Source: Triplophysa rosa (Eukaryota > Chordata > Actinopteri > Cypriniformes > Nemacheilidae). Taken from it: a DNA stretch of 64,000 nucleotides. Under the pieces are notes generated by a model. That model made no database searches. It had not been told where the DNA came from and saw nothing but the letters and a program-made list of their open reading frames with translations. Positions 1 through 11,423 of the stretch are shown in pieces. Numbering within the stretch: position 1 is the first letter of the stretch; every line of letters begins with the position of its first letter. Where the stretch lies: positions 12,075,524 to 12,139,523 of the forward strand of contig NC_079894.1 in assembly GCF_024868665.1 (NCBI RefSeq), in the 5' to 3' direction. The translations under genes and the position numbers were made by a program.

Positions 1-255
1 ATGTAATTCATCATCATTTACTCACCCTCTTGTTATTTCAAACCTGTATGACTTACTTTCTTCTGTAGTACACCAAAGAAAATAATGTGAAAAATGTTTA
101 TAACTGCGGGACCCATTGACTTGCATTGGTTTTGTGTCTTTTCAATAGAAGTGAATGGGTCCGCTGTTGTTCGTTTACCAACTTTATTCAAAATATCTTC
201 TTTTGTGTTCTGCAGAAGAAAGAGAGTCATGCAGGTTTGAAATGACAAACATAAT
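1..255. repeat. Truncated copy of a TTAA-type MITE family
   Basis: The stretch resembles the internal part of the MITEs at 23,552-23,867, 34,228-34,606 and 46,917-47,181: it has the same order of 'catcatttactcaccctc', 'aacctgtatgact', 'ttggttttgtgtc' and 'tctgcagaagaaag'. The left terminal inverted repeat is cut off by the window edge. It lies in a vav3 intron and encodes nothing. Confidence 0.7.
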
Positions 256-752
256 TGATAACATAATTGAACTATGCCTTTCACTTTTCACTATGAACAG
301 CCCTTGTACAGACCTGTGTAATCATCATAATTTTGTATATAAATTATGTAATAAATCATCAAAATAATACAGGCAAAGAGTGATGCAAGAATGAAGTTCT
401 TTTTTTTGCAATTATTTAATAACTCTCTTTTGTGTTTTGTAAGTGTGAAATGTAAGAAGCAAAGATAATATTATTCATTAACAACAAAAAAGGATACTTT
501 TTCTAAAGCATTGATGACAAGATCTGGAAATTTTGCCCTAAACGGCCTTTATATAGTTCACAGTCACTGAAAACTAACTAGATGGCTCCTCCATGTGGTA
601 CTTTTAAAAAGGACAAGTGAGAAGCCTGTGTGTGTTATACAGGTCTGGGTACAATTACAGACACATTTATATAGAAATTCAAATATAATACTGTCAACAG
701 GTTTTTTTAAGGGTTAGCTTAAAGAGATGTCCTCTCTAATATCGTGGATGAA

Positions 753-753
<1 letters not shown>

Positions 754-792
<39 letters not shown>

Positions 793-1085
793 CATGTTTG
801 TATATCCCGGTGGGGACCTAAACCTGAATACACAACAACACATGGGAACTCGTGTCACCGTGGGGACCAAAATTGAGGTCCCCACGGGCAAAAAAGCTAA
901 TAAATTGTACAGAACAATATTTTTTACAAATCTAAAAATGCAAAAAAGTGTTCTATGATCTTTAGGTTTAGGGATAGGGTTAGGGATAGGGGATAGAATA
1001 TACAGTTTGTACAGTATAAAAAAACATTACGCCTATGGACTGTCCCCACGGGGATAGTCAACCAAAGCCTGTGCGTGTGTGTGTG

Positions 1086-1133
<48 letters not shown>

Positions 1134-1157
1134 TGTGTGTGTGTGTGTGCGCGCGTG
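754..1157. repeat. Two TG-type microsatellites flanking an inverted GTGGGGAC repeat
   Basis: A (TG)n run covers 754-791 and a compound (TG)n/(CGTG)n run covers 1,070-1,157. Between them, 'ggtggggaccta' at about 810 and 'tgtccccacgggg' at about 1,040 point in opposite directions, the ends of a small fish interspersed repeat. Short ORFs here are poly-Cys-Val translations of the TG runs. The stretch is vav3 intron. Confidence 0.75.
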
Positions 1158-1379
1158 TTACTGCACCTGGAGTAGTAGTGGGTATTTCAGTACTCGCTGC
1201 ATGGGGACCACTAACAAGTCTCTCAAAGTGAATTTCCCATTGTTAGCTCTCTTTGAACATTCCTGTAAAACAAGGCATGTTGAAATAATGAAAAATTAAC
1301 AAAGTGAAAAAAAATCCTGATGAAATCAAATGAAAATGTTTACTATTCTACACATGAGTAGTTGAGTATTTTTGTGCAC

Positions 1380-4300
1380 CTCCAATTTTAGCCGAACACC
1401 GTCTTTCTCCTTACAGATGAAGTCTAAGTGTGAAATGGCTGTTTCTACATTACTGCAGTATTTTCCATACAGAAGAAGCCTAGGATATACAGAATCAATG
1501 TTAGCAAAAAAGCACATATTAGCAGTGAATATATTTCTTTATAATTACGACATTTTTAGGTCCATTCTGTAAACATACAGTAGGTCCATTCTGTAAACAT
1601 TTTCCCCCACAACTAAGACAGAATATGTAAAAAAAATACAGTGTGCATGCAAATTCAAGCTGGTTTCATACTTGTCTTTGTAAACAATAAAGATATGGTA
1701 GAGGTTTTCTGCATTTTTATTTGCAACGGAGTCTTGAATTTCAGCCATCAGGCATTTGTGAACTTTAACCAGGTCCTGTAAAGCAAGAGCATACATGTTC
1801 CAAAACATGAATTTTGGGCAAAAATGAGAAAAGGAAAAAAGCAGGCCTGTAAAGATTTTCATAAGCTGCTTTGAAGATAAGTAGTAGTGATTAATCCATC
1901 ACACTGGATAGTTCTCTACTTACTGGTATGTTGATGAAAACTTGATCCATTTCTGTTGCTGGGATAAATTTCATCAGCGGGATCATAAAGTACTGTTACG
2001 ACAGAACAAAAAAAAACATTTTTGAAGCTCAGTGTGGAAAAGTTATACAGCATACTGCTTAGCAACAGCGGAATATCTGTCTATCAGTCAAAGTGAAGTG
2101 CGGTATGATGAAATGATGCAAATCATGCACCTTCTCAATGGTCTCCAGAGTCTCGGTGTATTTGGCTTCTGTCTGTTTGATCTCAGATAGACAGCAGCTT
2201 CTGATGTCCACCTCGGCCTGCTTCTGTCAACACAACTCACAGAACTAAGAGAAGACTACAGCTAGAAGCAGAGTTTGATTTCCAGAAAAGGTTTGAAAAC
2301 ACAGCCTATTAAAATTTTAAAGGGTCACAATGTGGCTCAGTCAGGTTGAAGACACAAGTTTTTCTGTAGAGTTTGTGTGTGAGCAGTATTTAGTCATCTA
2401 CTGTAAATACCGTCTGAGACGCAGCTGCATCTGTCCTCATCAGATCTTCATAAACTTCTCCACCTTCCACCTCTCCATACACAGCGTCATAAATATCCTC
2501 TACCAGCTCTTCACTGTGCACGCAAATACATACAATTACATTACCATTTCAAAATTGCTATGAAAACATATTGTAACATCAAACAGATCAACTTCTATAG
2601 ATTTTTAGCAATTCACAGACCACCCCATATACTGCATTGTTTACCAACACTGAAAACATGATATCATGCATGTTTTCATTACACGTCAAAAGACACCTGG
2701 CCATCTTCAATTCGACTTATTTCTTTTGGAGATTCCATTATCCTCCAGAATTCGGCACAGTTTTTTGCTCAATGTTTGCACCAATACTTGATTTCCATTT
2801 TCCTTTCTTTTTTTTACAAATTTTAAACAATGAGCTTAAAGGTCCAGTGTATGAAATTTAGCGGCATCTAGTGGTGAGCTTGTGAATTGTAACCAACAGC
2901 TCAGTCCACCCCTCCCTTTAGAAGCACTATGGTGGCTGACATAGGACAAAGATTTAGTCACGTTTTGTATTCTTTGCCGAAAGAGATGATGTATTTACGA
3001 AACACGCTCTGTAGAGCAGTTTGTCCATTTAGGGGTACTGTAGAAACATATCGAATTCCATGTCAGGGCACCCGCGGTGTATGCAGATAGAAATAGCTAA
3101 TTTTAAGGTAATAAAAACATAACGCTTCATTATGTAAGGTTTTAATACACCTCTGAAGACACAGTTATGAATATTATATTGCATTTCTGCCAATAGAGCC
3201 TCCAAAAAAATCACACGCAGCACTTTTAAACAATGAAGTTGACTAAAAAAATATATAGGGGTCTTAAATAATAATGGAAATATGAATTGTTTGTTTAAAG
3301 AGTTTACCAGAAACGACACGTGGGTGACTAAAACCACAAGCCCTAATGAGATTCATTTGAATTCAGTATCACATTCTAGTTCACACAAATCATAGCAAGT
3401 GCCCATTGAGGTTTATTAAGCGTTAGACTTACTCAATAAGATCTGCTAAATGGATATATATGTCTTCATTTTCACTGCTTTCCTCTGTGGGAAATGCCCT
3501 GTGAATTTAGAAGAGAACTTTATTCAGCTAAGGAGATATTTAGGATTTCTTTTGATTTACTAATGATTCATTTTTACATACAAACTGCAAACTCACCTAA
3601 TCCCTGCCCGCTGTGCAAAAGGGGTATAAGAGAGTTTGGATAAGGTGTCGATGACCTGGAAGAAAAGCATCCTGATTTGATTTGATCATATATATGAAAA
3701 TCATTATGTCTATAAATACTCTATTTCTTTTTCATTAAGTTTCTGAAACAGTTTGTCTTATACTGCGCTGTAAAAGTTGAATATAGCCTATGTTAAAGCA
3801 GCACAAGTCATACTGAAGATGTCAAATGGTCAAAAAAGCAAAACAGTGTATATATAATCCACACTTCGAGAGTAACCTTTTTTAACACTGGTGATTTTAC
3901 TGTGTACCTTTATTCCCTGAAGGAAAAAATCAAGAAATAAGTACATAAGTCTGATGTCTGCAGTCTGAATGTTTAAATATGAAAAAGAATGCCATTAGTG
4001 AGACACTGAATTCTCTGCAGAGGAAGTGGTCTTGCAATGCCAAGCTAGTTTTTTTTTACGTGTGGGTTTGCTTTCTCACATTTATACTAATGCACAAACA
4101 CAGAAATACACACACCGACATACTGTTCACACACTTGCAAACATGATCACATGAACACACATACAAACACACAGATCTAGCTGATAACATGTCATCTCGG
4201 GTTTCAGTCTTCGTCTCAGAACACCTGTAGAAAACTAAACCTGCTTCCTCACAAGTTATTTTTAGTGAAGATGTTTTCATCTAGTTTCTTTCTTTTCCTC

Positions 4301-7300
4301 CAGTTTCTTTTCTTCGTTTGTGCATCTTAAACTGCAACTCAATTTTTGTGTTTGATTAATGCTCACAATCCATTTATCATTGCACTTGTGCTTCTGTTAA
4401 TAGACTACAGCATTTGGGGCTATTTTTACATATTTGCAATGAACTGTGTGGTACATTGACTGCGTAACAGACTTTTCCGGCATAACAGATCTATCTAAAT
4501 CTAAATCTAGGGGGTCAAGTGAGGGAATTATTAGAATTACTTAAAATGATTGCCTTATCAGTTTAGCCCATCCCCACTCATCTCCTCCAGGCCATCTCTC
4601 CATCGGTTGTTCCCCGCTCTAACCCACATTATCAACTCGTCTCTCACCACTGGTACATTTACCAGTCTTCAAAGAGGCCCGTATAACCCCGCTACTGAAG
4701 AAACCCTCTCTTAATCCTGCACTGTTAGAGAACTACAGACCGGTATCACTCCTCCCCTTCATTGCTAAAACTCTTGAACGGGTGGTATGTAACCAGCTCT
4801 CATCCTTTCTCACCCAGAACAACCTCCTGGACAGCAACCAGTCTGGTTTCAAGAGTGGTCATTCCACTGAGACTGCGCTGCTCTCAGTCATTGAAGCCCT
4901 GAGACTGGCAAGAGCCGCCTCTAACTCATCTGTACTTATCCTACTGGATCTGTCTGCTGCCTTTGACACTGTTACCACCACATACTCCTGTCGACCCTCA
5001 AGGCTATGGGTGTCTCTGGAGTGGTGCTACAATGGTTCAGGTCTTACCTCACAGGTAGGACATTTAGAGTATCCTGGAGAGGAGAGGTCTCTGAGTCCCA
5101 ACATCTCGACACAGGGGTGCCTCAGGGCTCAGTGCTTGGTCCGTTGCTATTTTCTGTATACATGACATCCCTAGGCCACATCTCTTCCGTCAACACCTGA
5201 CTGATCAGCTCTGACTTCTATCTCATTCCTACTCTTTCAAAAAAAAAAAAAAACCTTAGCTCTGTATACTGTGATAGGCTATATGGGACCAATTTTATTT
5301 TTGCACTTATGCTTTTTGTTGTCCTTATGTTGTTCCNTATCCCAGCATGCTACGCAAGTCCTAGTCCAGGCTCTTGTTCTGTCCAGACTGGACTACTGCA
5401 ATGCGCTACTGACTGGACTTCCAGCTTGCACAACCAAACCTCTACAAATGATCCAGAATGTGGCGGCAAGAGTGGTCTTCAATGAACCGAAGAGAGCGCA
5501 CGTCACTCCTCTCTTCACCAAGTTACATTGGCTCCCTACAGTCGCCCGAATCAAATTCAAGACTCTGCTCCTGGCCTACAAGACCACCACTGATTTAGCA
5601 CCCCCTTACCTTCACTCGCTAATGCAGATGTATATACCCGCCAGATCCCTACGCTCTGCAAACGAACGACGTCTTGTGGTGCCATCCCAAAAAGGTAAAA
5701 GATCTCTCTCACGTACCTTCTCGGGATCGGTTCCACATTTATGGAATGATCTGCCCGCTGCTACAAGATCAGCAGATTCTGTAGCCATCTTTAAAAACCG
5801 TCTGAAAACACATCTCTTCCGTCAACACCTGACTGATCAGCTCTGACTTCTATCTCGTTCCTACTCTTTCAAAAAAAAAAAAACCTTAGCTCTGTATACT
5901 GTGATAGGCTATATGGGACCAATTTTATTTTTGCACTTATGCTTTTTGTTGTCCTTATGTTGTTCCAATTGCTTCCATTGTTTCCCTCATCTGTAAGTCG
6001 CTTTGGATAAAAGCGTCTGCTAAATGACTAAATGTAAATGTAGCCTGCATTATTAAAAAAAAAACATCACTGTAGTTTTAGCCGTTTTGAACATACTATT
6101 TGCACAATTAAGAATAATAAAATTATCAAAACTATAAGAAATAACACAAATGAGTATACAGGAATTATGAAAAAAAAACATTCCCACCTTTTATTGAAGG
6201 CGTTCACATGCATGTAGTTTAATAATTAATTCAGTTGAATAATAATGATAATAATGATAATAAAAAAATCTTTGTGCACAATTGCCAGTCTGTTGTGAAA
6301 CTAAGCTTTGGTATTTGACTGCCTGTCAGATCTACAACAATCTTCAAGTTGAGAAATATGTTAAAATGGATGTCTCAGATATTATCTTAACTCCTGTCTT
6401 TTCTTACTTTACGAATATTAATCAGAGTTTCCTGCACCTCTGTGGTTTACCACATTCAGAGAGAAGTTAAAAATATATACTATATATAGTTTATACTGAG
6501 AGAGGTCTTCACTTTTAGCCTGTGTGATGAATTTGGAAATCAGGAGTGGAACCATCAGCTTAATAATGTGGCTGTGTACTAAATAGTCCATCGATTTCAC
6601 ATTAAGCATCGTGATCAGATAAATACATACAACACTCTAAAAAATGCTGGGTTATTTTCAACCCAGCATTGGGTCTGGACAAACCTAAACCACTGGGTTA
6701 TATGCTGGGATGTTTTAACCCATTGTTTGGGTTAAATATAAACATTTTCTGTGTAAATTTAACCGAATGCTTGGTTTTGCCCTATTTTGACCCAAGGCTG
6801 GGTTGAAAATAACCCTGCATTTTTTAGAGTGAAGATGTCAAAAAGAAAGCAAAGAATTGACATATAATTTGAAGGTTAGTAAATCTCCACTGTTTGGGAG
6901 GGTAAAGATAACACTCGCACAATCATTGATTTTATATGGCAGTGGTACCTGACTGTCTATACTACCCTAGTAACCTAATAAGGAGAGACTGCCTGGAAGG
7001 CATGTAGTAAATCCATATCTTAATTTTTTTAAACATGCATGGGGTGATTAAAACAAAATACATGTTAGGATAGCACGTGCTGTGCGGTTTTCACAGAAAC
7101 TAGACATTTGGATGAAAGATGAGAATTTGTGTGGTCATGATGATGACAAACAATCATGTGTAAAACATCAGTTTTTCAGCCTGAAGGTGACGCGCCATGA
7201 GAAATAATTTTAAAAGCTCAAACAAATCAGCTGTAACATTGCAATTATAAAGCATAAGATCATACTTTGTGTGCATAAACTGTAGGACACAAGTAACATT

Positions 7301-10300
7301 TTCAAATATGTTCAAATATTTTTTATTAATATGACACTGTATGGTATGACTAAACATGCTGAGATTGGATGTGGCATGGCAATTCAAAGCATGATCAATC
7401 GGTCTGAATGCAACAGAAGATGTCATGTTGTCATTACTTCATAATTTTCTTTAAAGTAGATTTAATGGATAGAGATGTAGCAGGTGTATTAACAAGGCTA
7501 ACTCAACATACATTTTAGTAGTTTGCTGCCAGCCAAAGATTATAGAGAGGGATTAAATTAACTAGGGATGCACCAAAACGAAAATTCTTGGCCGAAGCCG
7601 AACATGATGTGAAACACTTGGCCGAAGGCCGAATAATACCGAACACCGAACATGCTTTTTTGCATTTCTTCTATTTATTAAGCTATTTTTTTCACTATTG
7701 CACAAACTGAATAGTCAAAATGTGCTTTTTATAATTTGTCTTGCTTTTCAATAAAATACAATACAACTTAATATAAAATTGAGCAAAACAAAGTAAATTC
7801 AAACAAAAAATTGAGTCCCCTCCCTTCATGAATAGCCTATATTAATTAGGCCTATAACTGACTGCTAAAAGAATGTAATGTAAGTTACTCTGAACCCCTA
7901 CAACAAAACACTTCATTAAAAACTGTCATTCCACATTAGGCCTATAAGATAAAAATACGAATAAACTAAAACTGTGGGATTATTATAGGCTACATTGCAA
8001 AATGATTTGAGAAAAAAAAACATCCAATGCAAGCAATTCTGACTGATGCTGACTGACAACCATTTCAGTTCACGTCTCTCCTCCAAACTCCGCCCACAAA
8101 AGCTAACTGTTCTTTCAGAAGGTGCACTAGTGTCCGGGATGCACAGAACATACTTTGAGAAGTTGTTTAGTACAGGGAACTGTGTGCACGCGACCACTGT
8201 ATGATGTCAAAGGATGTCGCGAGCGGCGGGGCTACTGTCAGACCGCCCGCTTCCGTCTGAAGTAAAGTATGTACTTCCGTGCGGCAAGTCCCGTGCTGTG
8301 TCTTTCTCTGACACTTTAAAATGCTCCACACACGCACGCGCACGCACGCACACACACACAGCCAAAATGTTTGCGGCAGTAATAAAGCGCACGCGTCTCT
8401 CTCTCTCTCTCTCTCTGCGCTGGTTGCTGCTTGATCGTATCACAAGTCATGTTCGGTAAAATTTATTCGGCCATTTCACATATTCGGCCGAACACCGAAC
8501 TTGAGTTTTTTGCTATTTTCGGACGAACATTTTCGGTGGCCGAACATTTGGTGCATCCCTAAACTTAACCCTTGACACGGTGAGATTTATAAATGGGGCA
8601 AAACACTGTGATTTGTTAACATTATTTTTTGACGTTAAGCTACGTTTGCTTAACAGGACTAAAGCAGCAAGTTATTGGAAAAGTTTAACTGTTTTGAGAA
8701 CAGTTTAGATACTGTGGTGCTAAAAGTACAGCTTTAGTGCATTCGTCTACAAAAATAATAAAAAAAAAAAAAACAAAATAAAAAATAAAACAATATAGGA
8801 AGAAAAAAAAAAAAAAAATAAAAAAAATGTTTTGTTTTTCTTGTTTATTGAAATATAACTATGGTAGGTCGGTCTTGCTGTGTTAAAAACTGCAATAGCA
8901 TTACGCAGAGTCGTTCAGGAAAAGCCCCTGGTTCTTTCACTTTCGATTTCTCCATATATCATACAAAACAAGTAAAGGTACATATCAAAACAACAATAGC
9001 AGTGGAGTATAATCCTCCCAAGATGGTACGCCACTGCAACATGCAACATAGGGCGTGACTTCAGCTTCACATTCTCTATTCTCCTGTCTAGCCCTATAGG
9101 ACCGTGATGATTCTGCATGGCTGCATATGTATGTGAGAAGAGTCAAACAATGTCTCGACTGATCTCCTCCGCACTAGGATGCTTTATTTTATTTATGTTT
9201 AACCTCACATAAAGCCGGACTGTAAACCACTGTGCTGGAAGAGAAATGCTGGGAAAAACATTCTGGATTAAGGTACTTCTGTGGCTCAGGGAGTTATTGT
9301 ATTACCAGATAAAGACAGCCTAAACATTCAAGACGAGCTTGTACATGGGAAGGTTGGGAAAATAATTTAGTTATTTATTACAGGTGAAATTCAGAAGGTA
9401 GACCACAACACCACCAGCCAGTCATTTACAAGTCTGAGGCCCGGTTTCACAGACCATGCTTAGTTTAAGACAGGACTACACCTTAGTTAAATTAGGACAT
9501 TTAAGTCGCTTTTAATAAAATTCCTTAGATAGCAACATTATTGTTGTGCATCTTGAGACAAAACAATGGGCAAGTTATTTTCAGTTAAAACAGCTCAAAC
9601 TTTCTTTTTAGTCTGGGACTATTTTTAAGGCTTGTCTATGAAAACGGGCACAAGAAGTACAAGACCCGGATTATGATTGTTGCATAGCTTTTCAAATGCG
9701 ATCTGTTAATATCTAAAATGCAGAGCTTAATATTTTGAAAATACTGTTTAATATTATAATAAAGTTGCATTTATACAGTAATTAAGAACTTTAAAATGTT
9801 TAATCCCATCTCAATACATACTGTCTGACCAATTAGCTAATGTTTGCATTTTTTGTCTAATCTAACTGCACTGCAAATTCATACGCATTGCATGATTAAA
9901 AACAATGAATAGTTTAAGAATAAAATAAGAACTAATACATATAGTACATCATTTAACTTTGAACATTTTTATTACCTTTCCAAAATCACGGACATCAAAG
10001 AGATCGAAGGCATCAAACAATTCACTTTTCTTCATCCCAAATGCATCACAACATGCAGACAGGAATGTCCGAATGTTCTTTAGGCAGAGGAACTGAAAGA
10101 AAAAAAAGATCAGCAAAACAATTACTTTTAAAAAAAGTTCTTTATATGTTGTGTGATAACAAGTTATACACTTTTTAATACATATCATACTGTACACAAT
10201 AATACAGGTATTTCAAATGTTTTATAAATGTAATACACAACATTTGCAGATAGAGTAACAACTTATCATGGCTATCATGGGAAAAGTCTAGGTGCTGAGA

Positions 10301-11423
10301 GACAAATTAATGGAATTAATAAAGCTAAGAAATAAGATGAACCTTACTGTAATATGCTTACTAGACAGTAAAGTAGGATTTCCTAGTAAGTTTCCTAGAG
10401 TTAATTGTATTAAATTAATATGATCAGGTGTAATTTATTTAAAGTAATGTTACCATACTCCAGAGCTAAATTTCCAGATCACAAAATCTGACATGTGGAG
10501 ATAAAGGCACTTATCCACAATTATGAAAATACACCCTCATGAGTCAGATAACTGGCAAACTATCAGGAATGTCAACGATAATGTTGTTGAAAAATGCTCT
10601 TTTCCGCTGTCTGGTGGAGACTGGTCAATGTAGGGCAGTGGCTAGATTTGTGAGTTTAAAAATCAGTTAGATCAAAGTTGTTATTTTATCAGGTCACTGG
10701 AGTAAAAACGGGGGCATCTGGGAAGAGTTGTTAAAGCCTGGGCAGAATGCCTGAAACTTCTTAGCACCAAACATGAAGGCAAATCAGACAGGGCATTCAT
10801 CTGGACGACTTGAGTCCCTACCAAAAACTCATGTTCATTTATAAATTGATTTTTTATTAGCACTGTTTACACAATTTGTTTAGAGTTTAGCTTAACTATT
10901 GGATTGACTGAATGATGCTATAGTGTATACAAAGACTTCTGTGTATTTCTGCTACTGGACCCTTTGTAAAGCGGAGTCTATACTGGCACTGTCACTTGGG
11001 AATCTAGCAGTACTACAGCACTGGCTAGTACTATAAAAGCCTGTAAGCAACGGAATAATACTAGACAGATAGATAGACAGACAGAATATGGATAAATCTA
11101 CATAAGTGACAAGTCTAAAGTGAAGTGAAGTCTGAAGTCTATATAAGGTTTACATTACAGTAGGTCATAAGTAATGCCAGTATACAATACACTGGACACG
11201 GTCTATTGTTGATGCTCACCTGTGACATCTGAGGTCGGAGGTTGATCTCTTTCAGGTTGATGGTGTCAGGTCTGAGGTTATTCAGCAGTTGGCACAAAAG
11301 GACTCCATCGCGTAGCGTTTGAGCTAAATCAAAAACCTGCGCCGATTACGCCGTGACCCGGTGATTCCGGGGCAAAACTTTACAACTAATCAACCATAAA
11401 CTGCACTGCCTCCAGTACTCCAT
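1380..11423 (-). CDS. vav3: vav3-type Rho guanine nucleotide exchange factor, 5' portion (nine coding exons, partial)
   Basis: Vav proteins are cytoplasmic, tyrosine-kinase-regulated exchange factors for Rho/Rac acting in immune-receptor and growth-factor signalling. Coding exons on the minus strand: 11,220-11,423; 9,976-10,092; 3,597-3,655; 3,433-3,498; 2,411-2,513; 2,131-2,223; 1,924-1,992; 1,672-1,775; 1,380-1,479. All junctions are GT-AG and phases match, giving 305 codons. Residues 1-120 form the CH domain ([43 protein letters not shown]). The acidic region follows with regulatory tyrosines ([33 protein letters not shown]), then the DH start ([20 protein letters not shown]). 'NKNAENLY' and '[16 protein letters not shown]'-like stretches favour Vav3 over Vav1 or Vav2. 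The rest of DH, PH, C1, SH2 and SH3 must lie left of the window. The exon 1 frame is broken by TAA at codon 26. Intron 2 (3,656-9,975) is enlarged by transposons. Confidence 0.9.
2840..3225. mobile_element. TTAA-flanked MITE (AGGTCCAGTGTATGA family)
   Basis: TTAA at 2,836-2,839 and 3,226-3,229 flank imperfect terminal inverted repeats: AGGTCCAGTGTATGA at the left and the complement of AAGTGCTGCGTGTGA at the right. There is no transposase. Related copies are at 42,655-42,888 (inverted, one end missing) and 51,999-52,231. The element lies in the vav3 intron between exons 4 and 5. Confidence 0.75.
4566..6046 (+). mobile_element. Defective L2-clade LINE (reverse transcriptase remnant)
   Basis: The plus strand encodes pieces of a non-LTR reverse transcriptase: N-Y-R-P-V-S-L-L near 4,735, [12 protein letters not shown] and [11 protein letters not shown] near 4,950, then, after a frameshift, [14 protein letters not shown] near 5,115. 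The Y-A-D-D catalytic block is absent: the sequence jumps from the V-P-Q-G-S block to the 3' tail at 5,177. After the N at 5,337 the RT C-terminus follows ([23 protein letters not shown]) to a stop near 5,846. The end carries 'gtaagtcgctttggataaaa' and a tail shared with fish SINEs. It is non-functional and lies in vav3 intron 2. Confidence 0.85.
5337..5337. other. Single ambiguous base (probable assembly join)
   Basis: An isolated N sits inside the LINE. The 160 bp before it (5,177-5,336) are nearly identical to 5,809-5,966, so the N lies exactly where two copies of the LINE 3' tail region were joined. Confidence 0.8.
6633..6832. mobile_element. Palindromic MITE (CACTCTAAAAAATGCTGGG termini)
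   Basis: The left end CACTCTAAAAAATGCTGGG is matched in reverse complement at the right end (CCTGCATTTTTTAGAGTG). The interior repeats 'aacccagc' and 'gctgggtt' in both orientations. About 200 bp, no coding capacity, in vav3 intron 2. The 6,047-6,632 stretch before it and 6,833-7,563 after it hold nothing I recognise. Confidence 0.8.
7564..8560. mobile_element. Non-autonomous hAT element (AGGGATGCACC termini)
   Basis: The element begins AGGGATGCACC and ends in the inverted form GGTGCATCCCT. Subterminal motifs 'cttggccgaagccgaac' and 'ggccgaacat' are also mirrored. Counting one more T/A at each end, the flanks are AAATTAAC and AACTTAAC, an 8-bp target duplication with one mismatch, as expected for hAT. 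It contains a CpG-rich patch with CA and CT microsatellites (8,327-8,420). No transposase is visible. A second copy at 36,231-37,782 is interrupted. Confidence 0.8.
8757..8828. repeat. A-rich simple sequence
   Basis: A run of poly-A with scattered T and C, directly before the THAP-like fragment; possibly a retroposon tail or slippage product. No function seen. Confidence 0.7.
8861..8960 (+). pseudogene. THAP zinc-finger N-terminal fragment
   Basis: A short plus-strand reading frame opens [11 protein letters not shown], resembling the start of a THAP C2CH finger (Cys pair near the N-terminus), and continues S-R-S-G-K before losing similarity. The later Cys/His pair is missing. THAP domains occur in host genes and in P-element- or Kolobok-type transposases. 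In this intronic, repeat-rich setting a transposon remnant is more likely. I infer this from the motif alone. Confidence 0.4.
9438..9652. repeat. Interspersed repeat with GGCCCGGTTTCACAGAC end
   Basis: The motif order 'cggtttcacagac', 'ggactacaccttagttaaat', 'tttaagtcg', 'gtctgggact' is repeated at 16,353-16,620, so this is a dispersed repeat rather than unique intron. No ORF. The flanking 8,961-9,437 and 9,653-9,975 hold nothing I recognise. Confidence 0.65.
10093..11219. other. vav3 intron 1, nothing recognised
   Basis: AT-rich intronic sequence between vav3 exons 1 and 2. Only a short GATA/GACA run near 11,065-11,085 and a short AAGTGAAGTG repeat near 11,120 stand out. Confidence 0.6.
11346..11348 (-). 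other. vav3: In-frame stop codon in vav3 exon 1 (codon 26)
   Basis: From the ATG at 11,423 the frame reads normally to Thr24, then GCG TAA, then resumes as S-A-Q-V-F-D-L-A-Q. Vav proteins have Trp-Asp here (V-T-W-D-x-A-Q). Only these two codons are disturbed. The rest of the exon is the usual 68 codons and ends at a consensus donor. It is either a local sequence error or a genuine loss of the full-length start. Confidence 0.85.

Noticed and set aside
758..1299. Cys-Val-rich ORFs
   Set aside because: Translations of TG microsatellites.
5271..5846. 191-codon ORF as a host gene
   Set aside because: It is the reverse-transcriptase C-terminus of a LINE and contains the N.
8207..8459. CpG island with ORFs on both strands
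   Set aside because: The CpG-rich patch is internal to a hAT element and recurs in its second copy; not a gene promoter.
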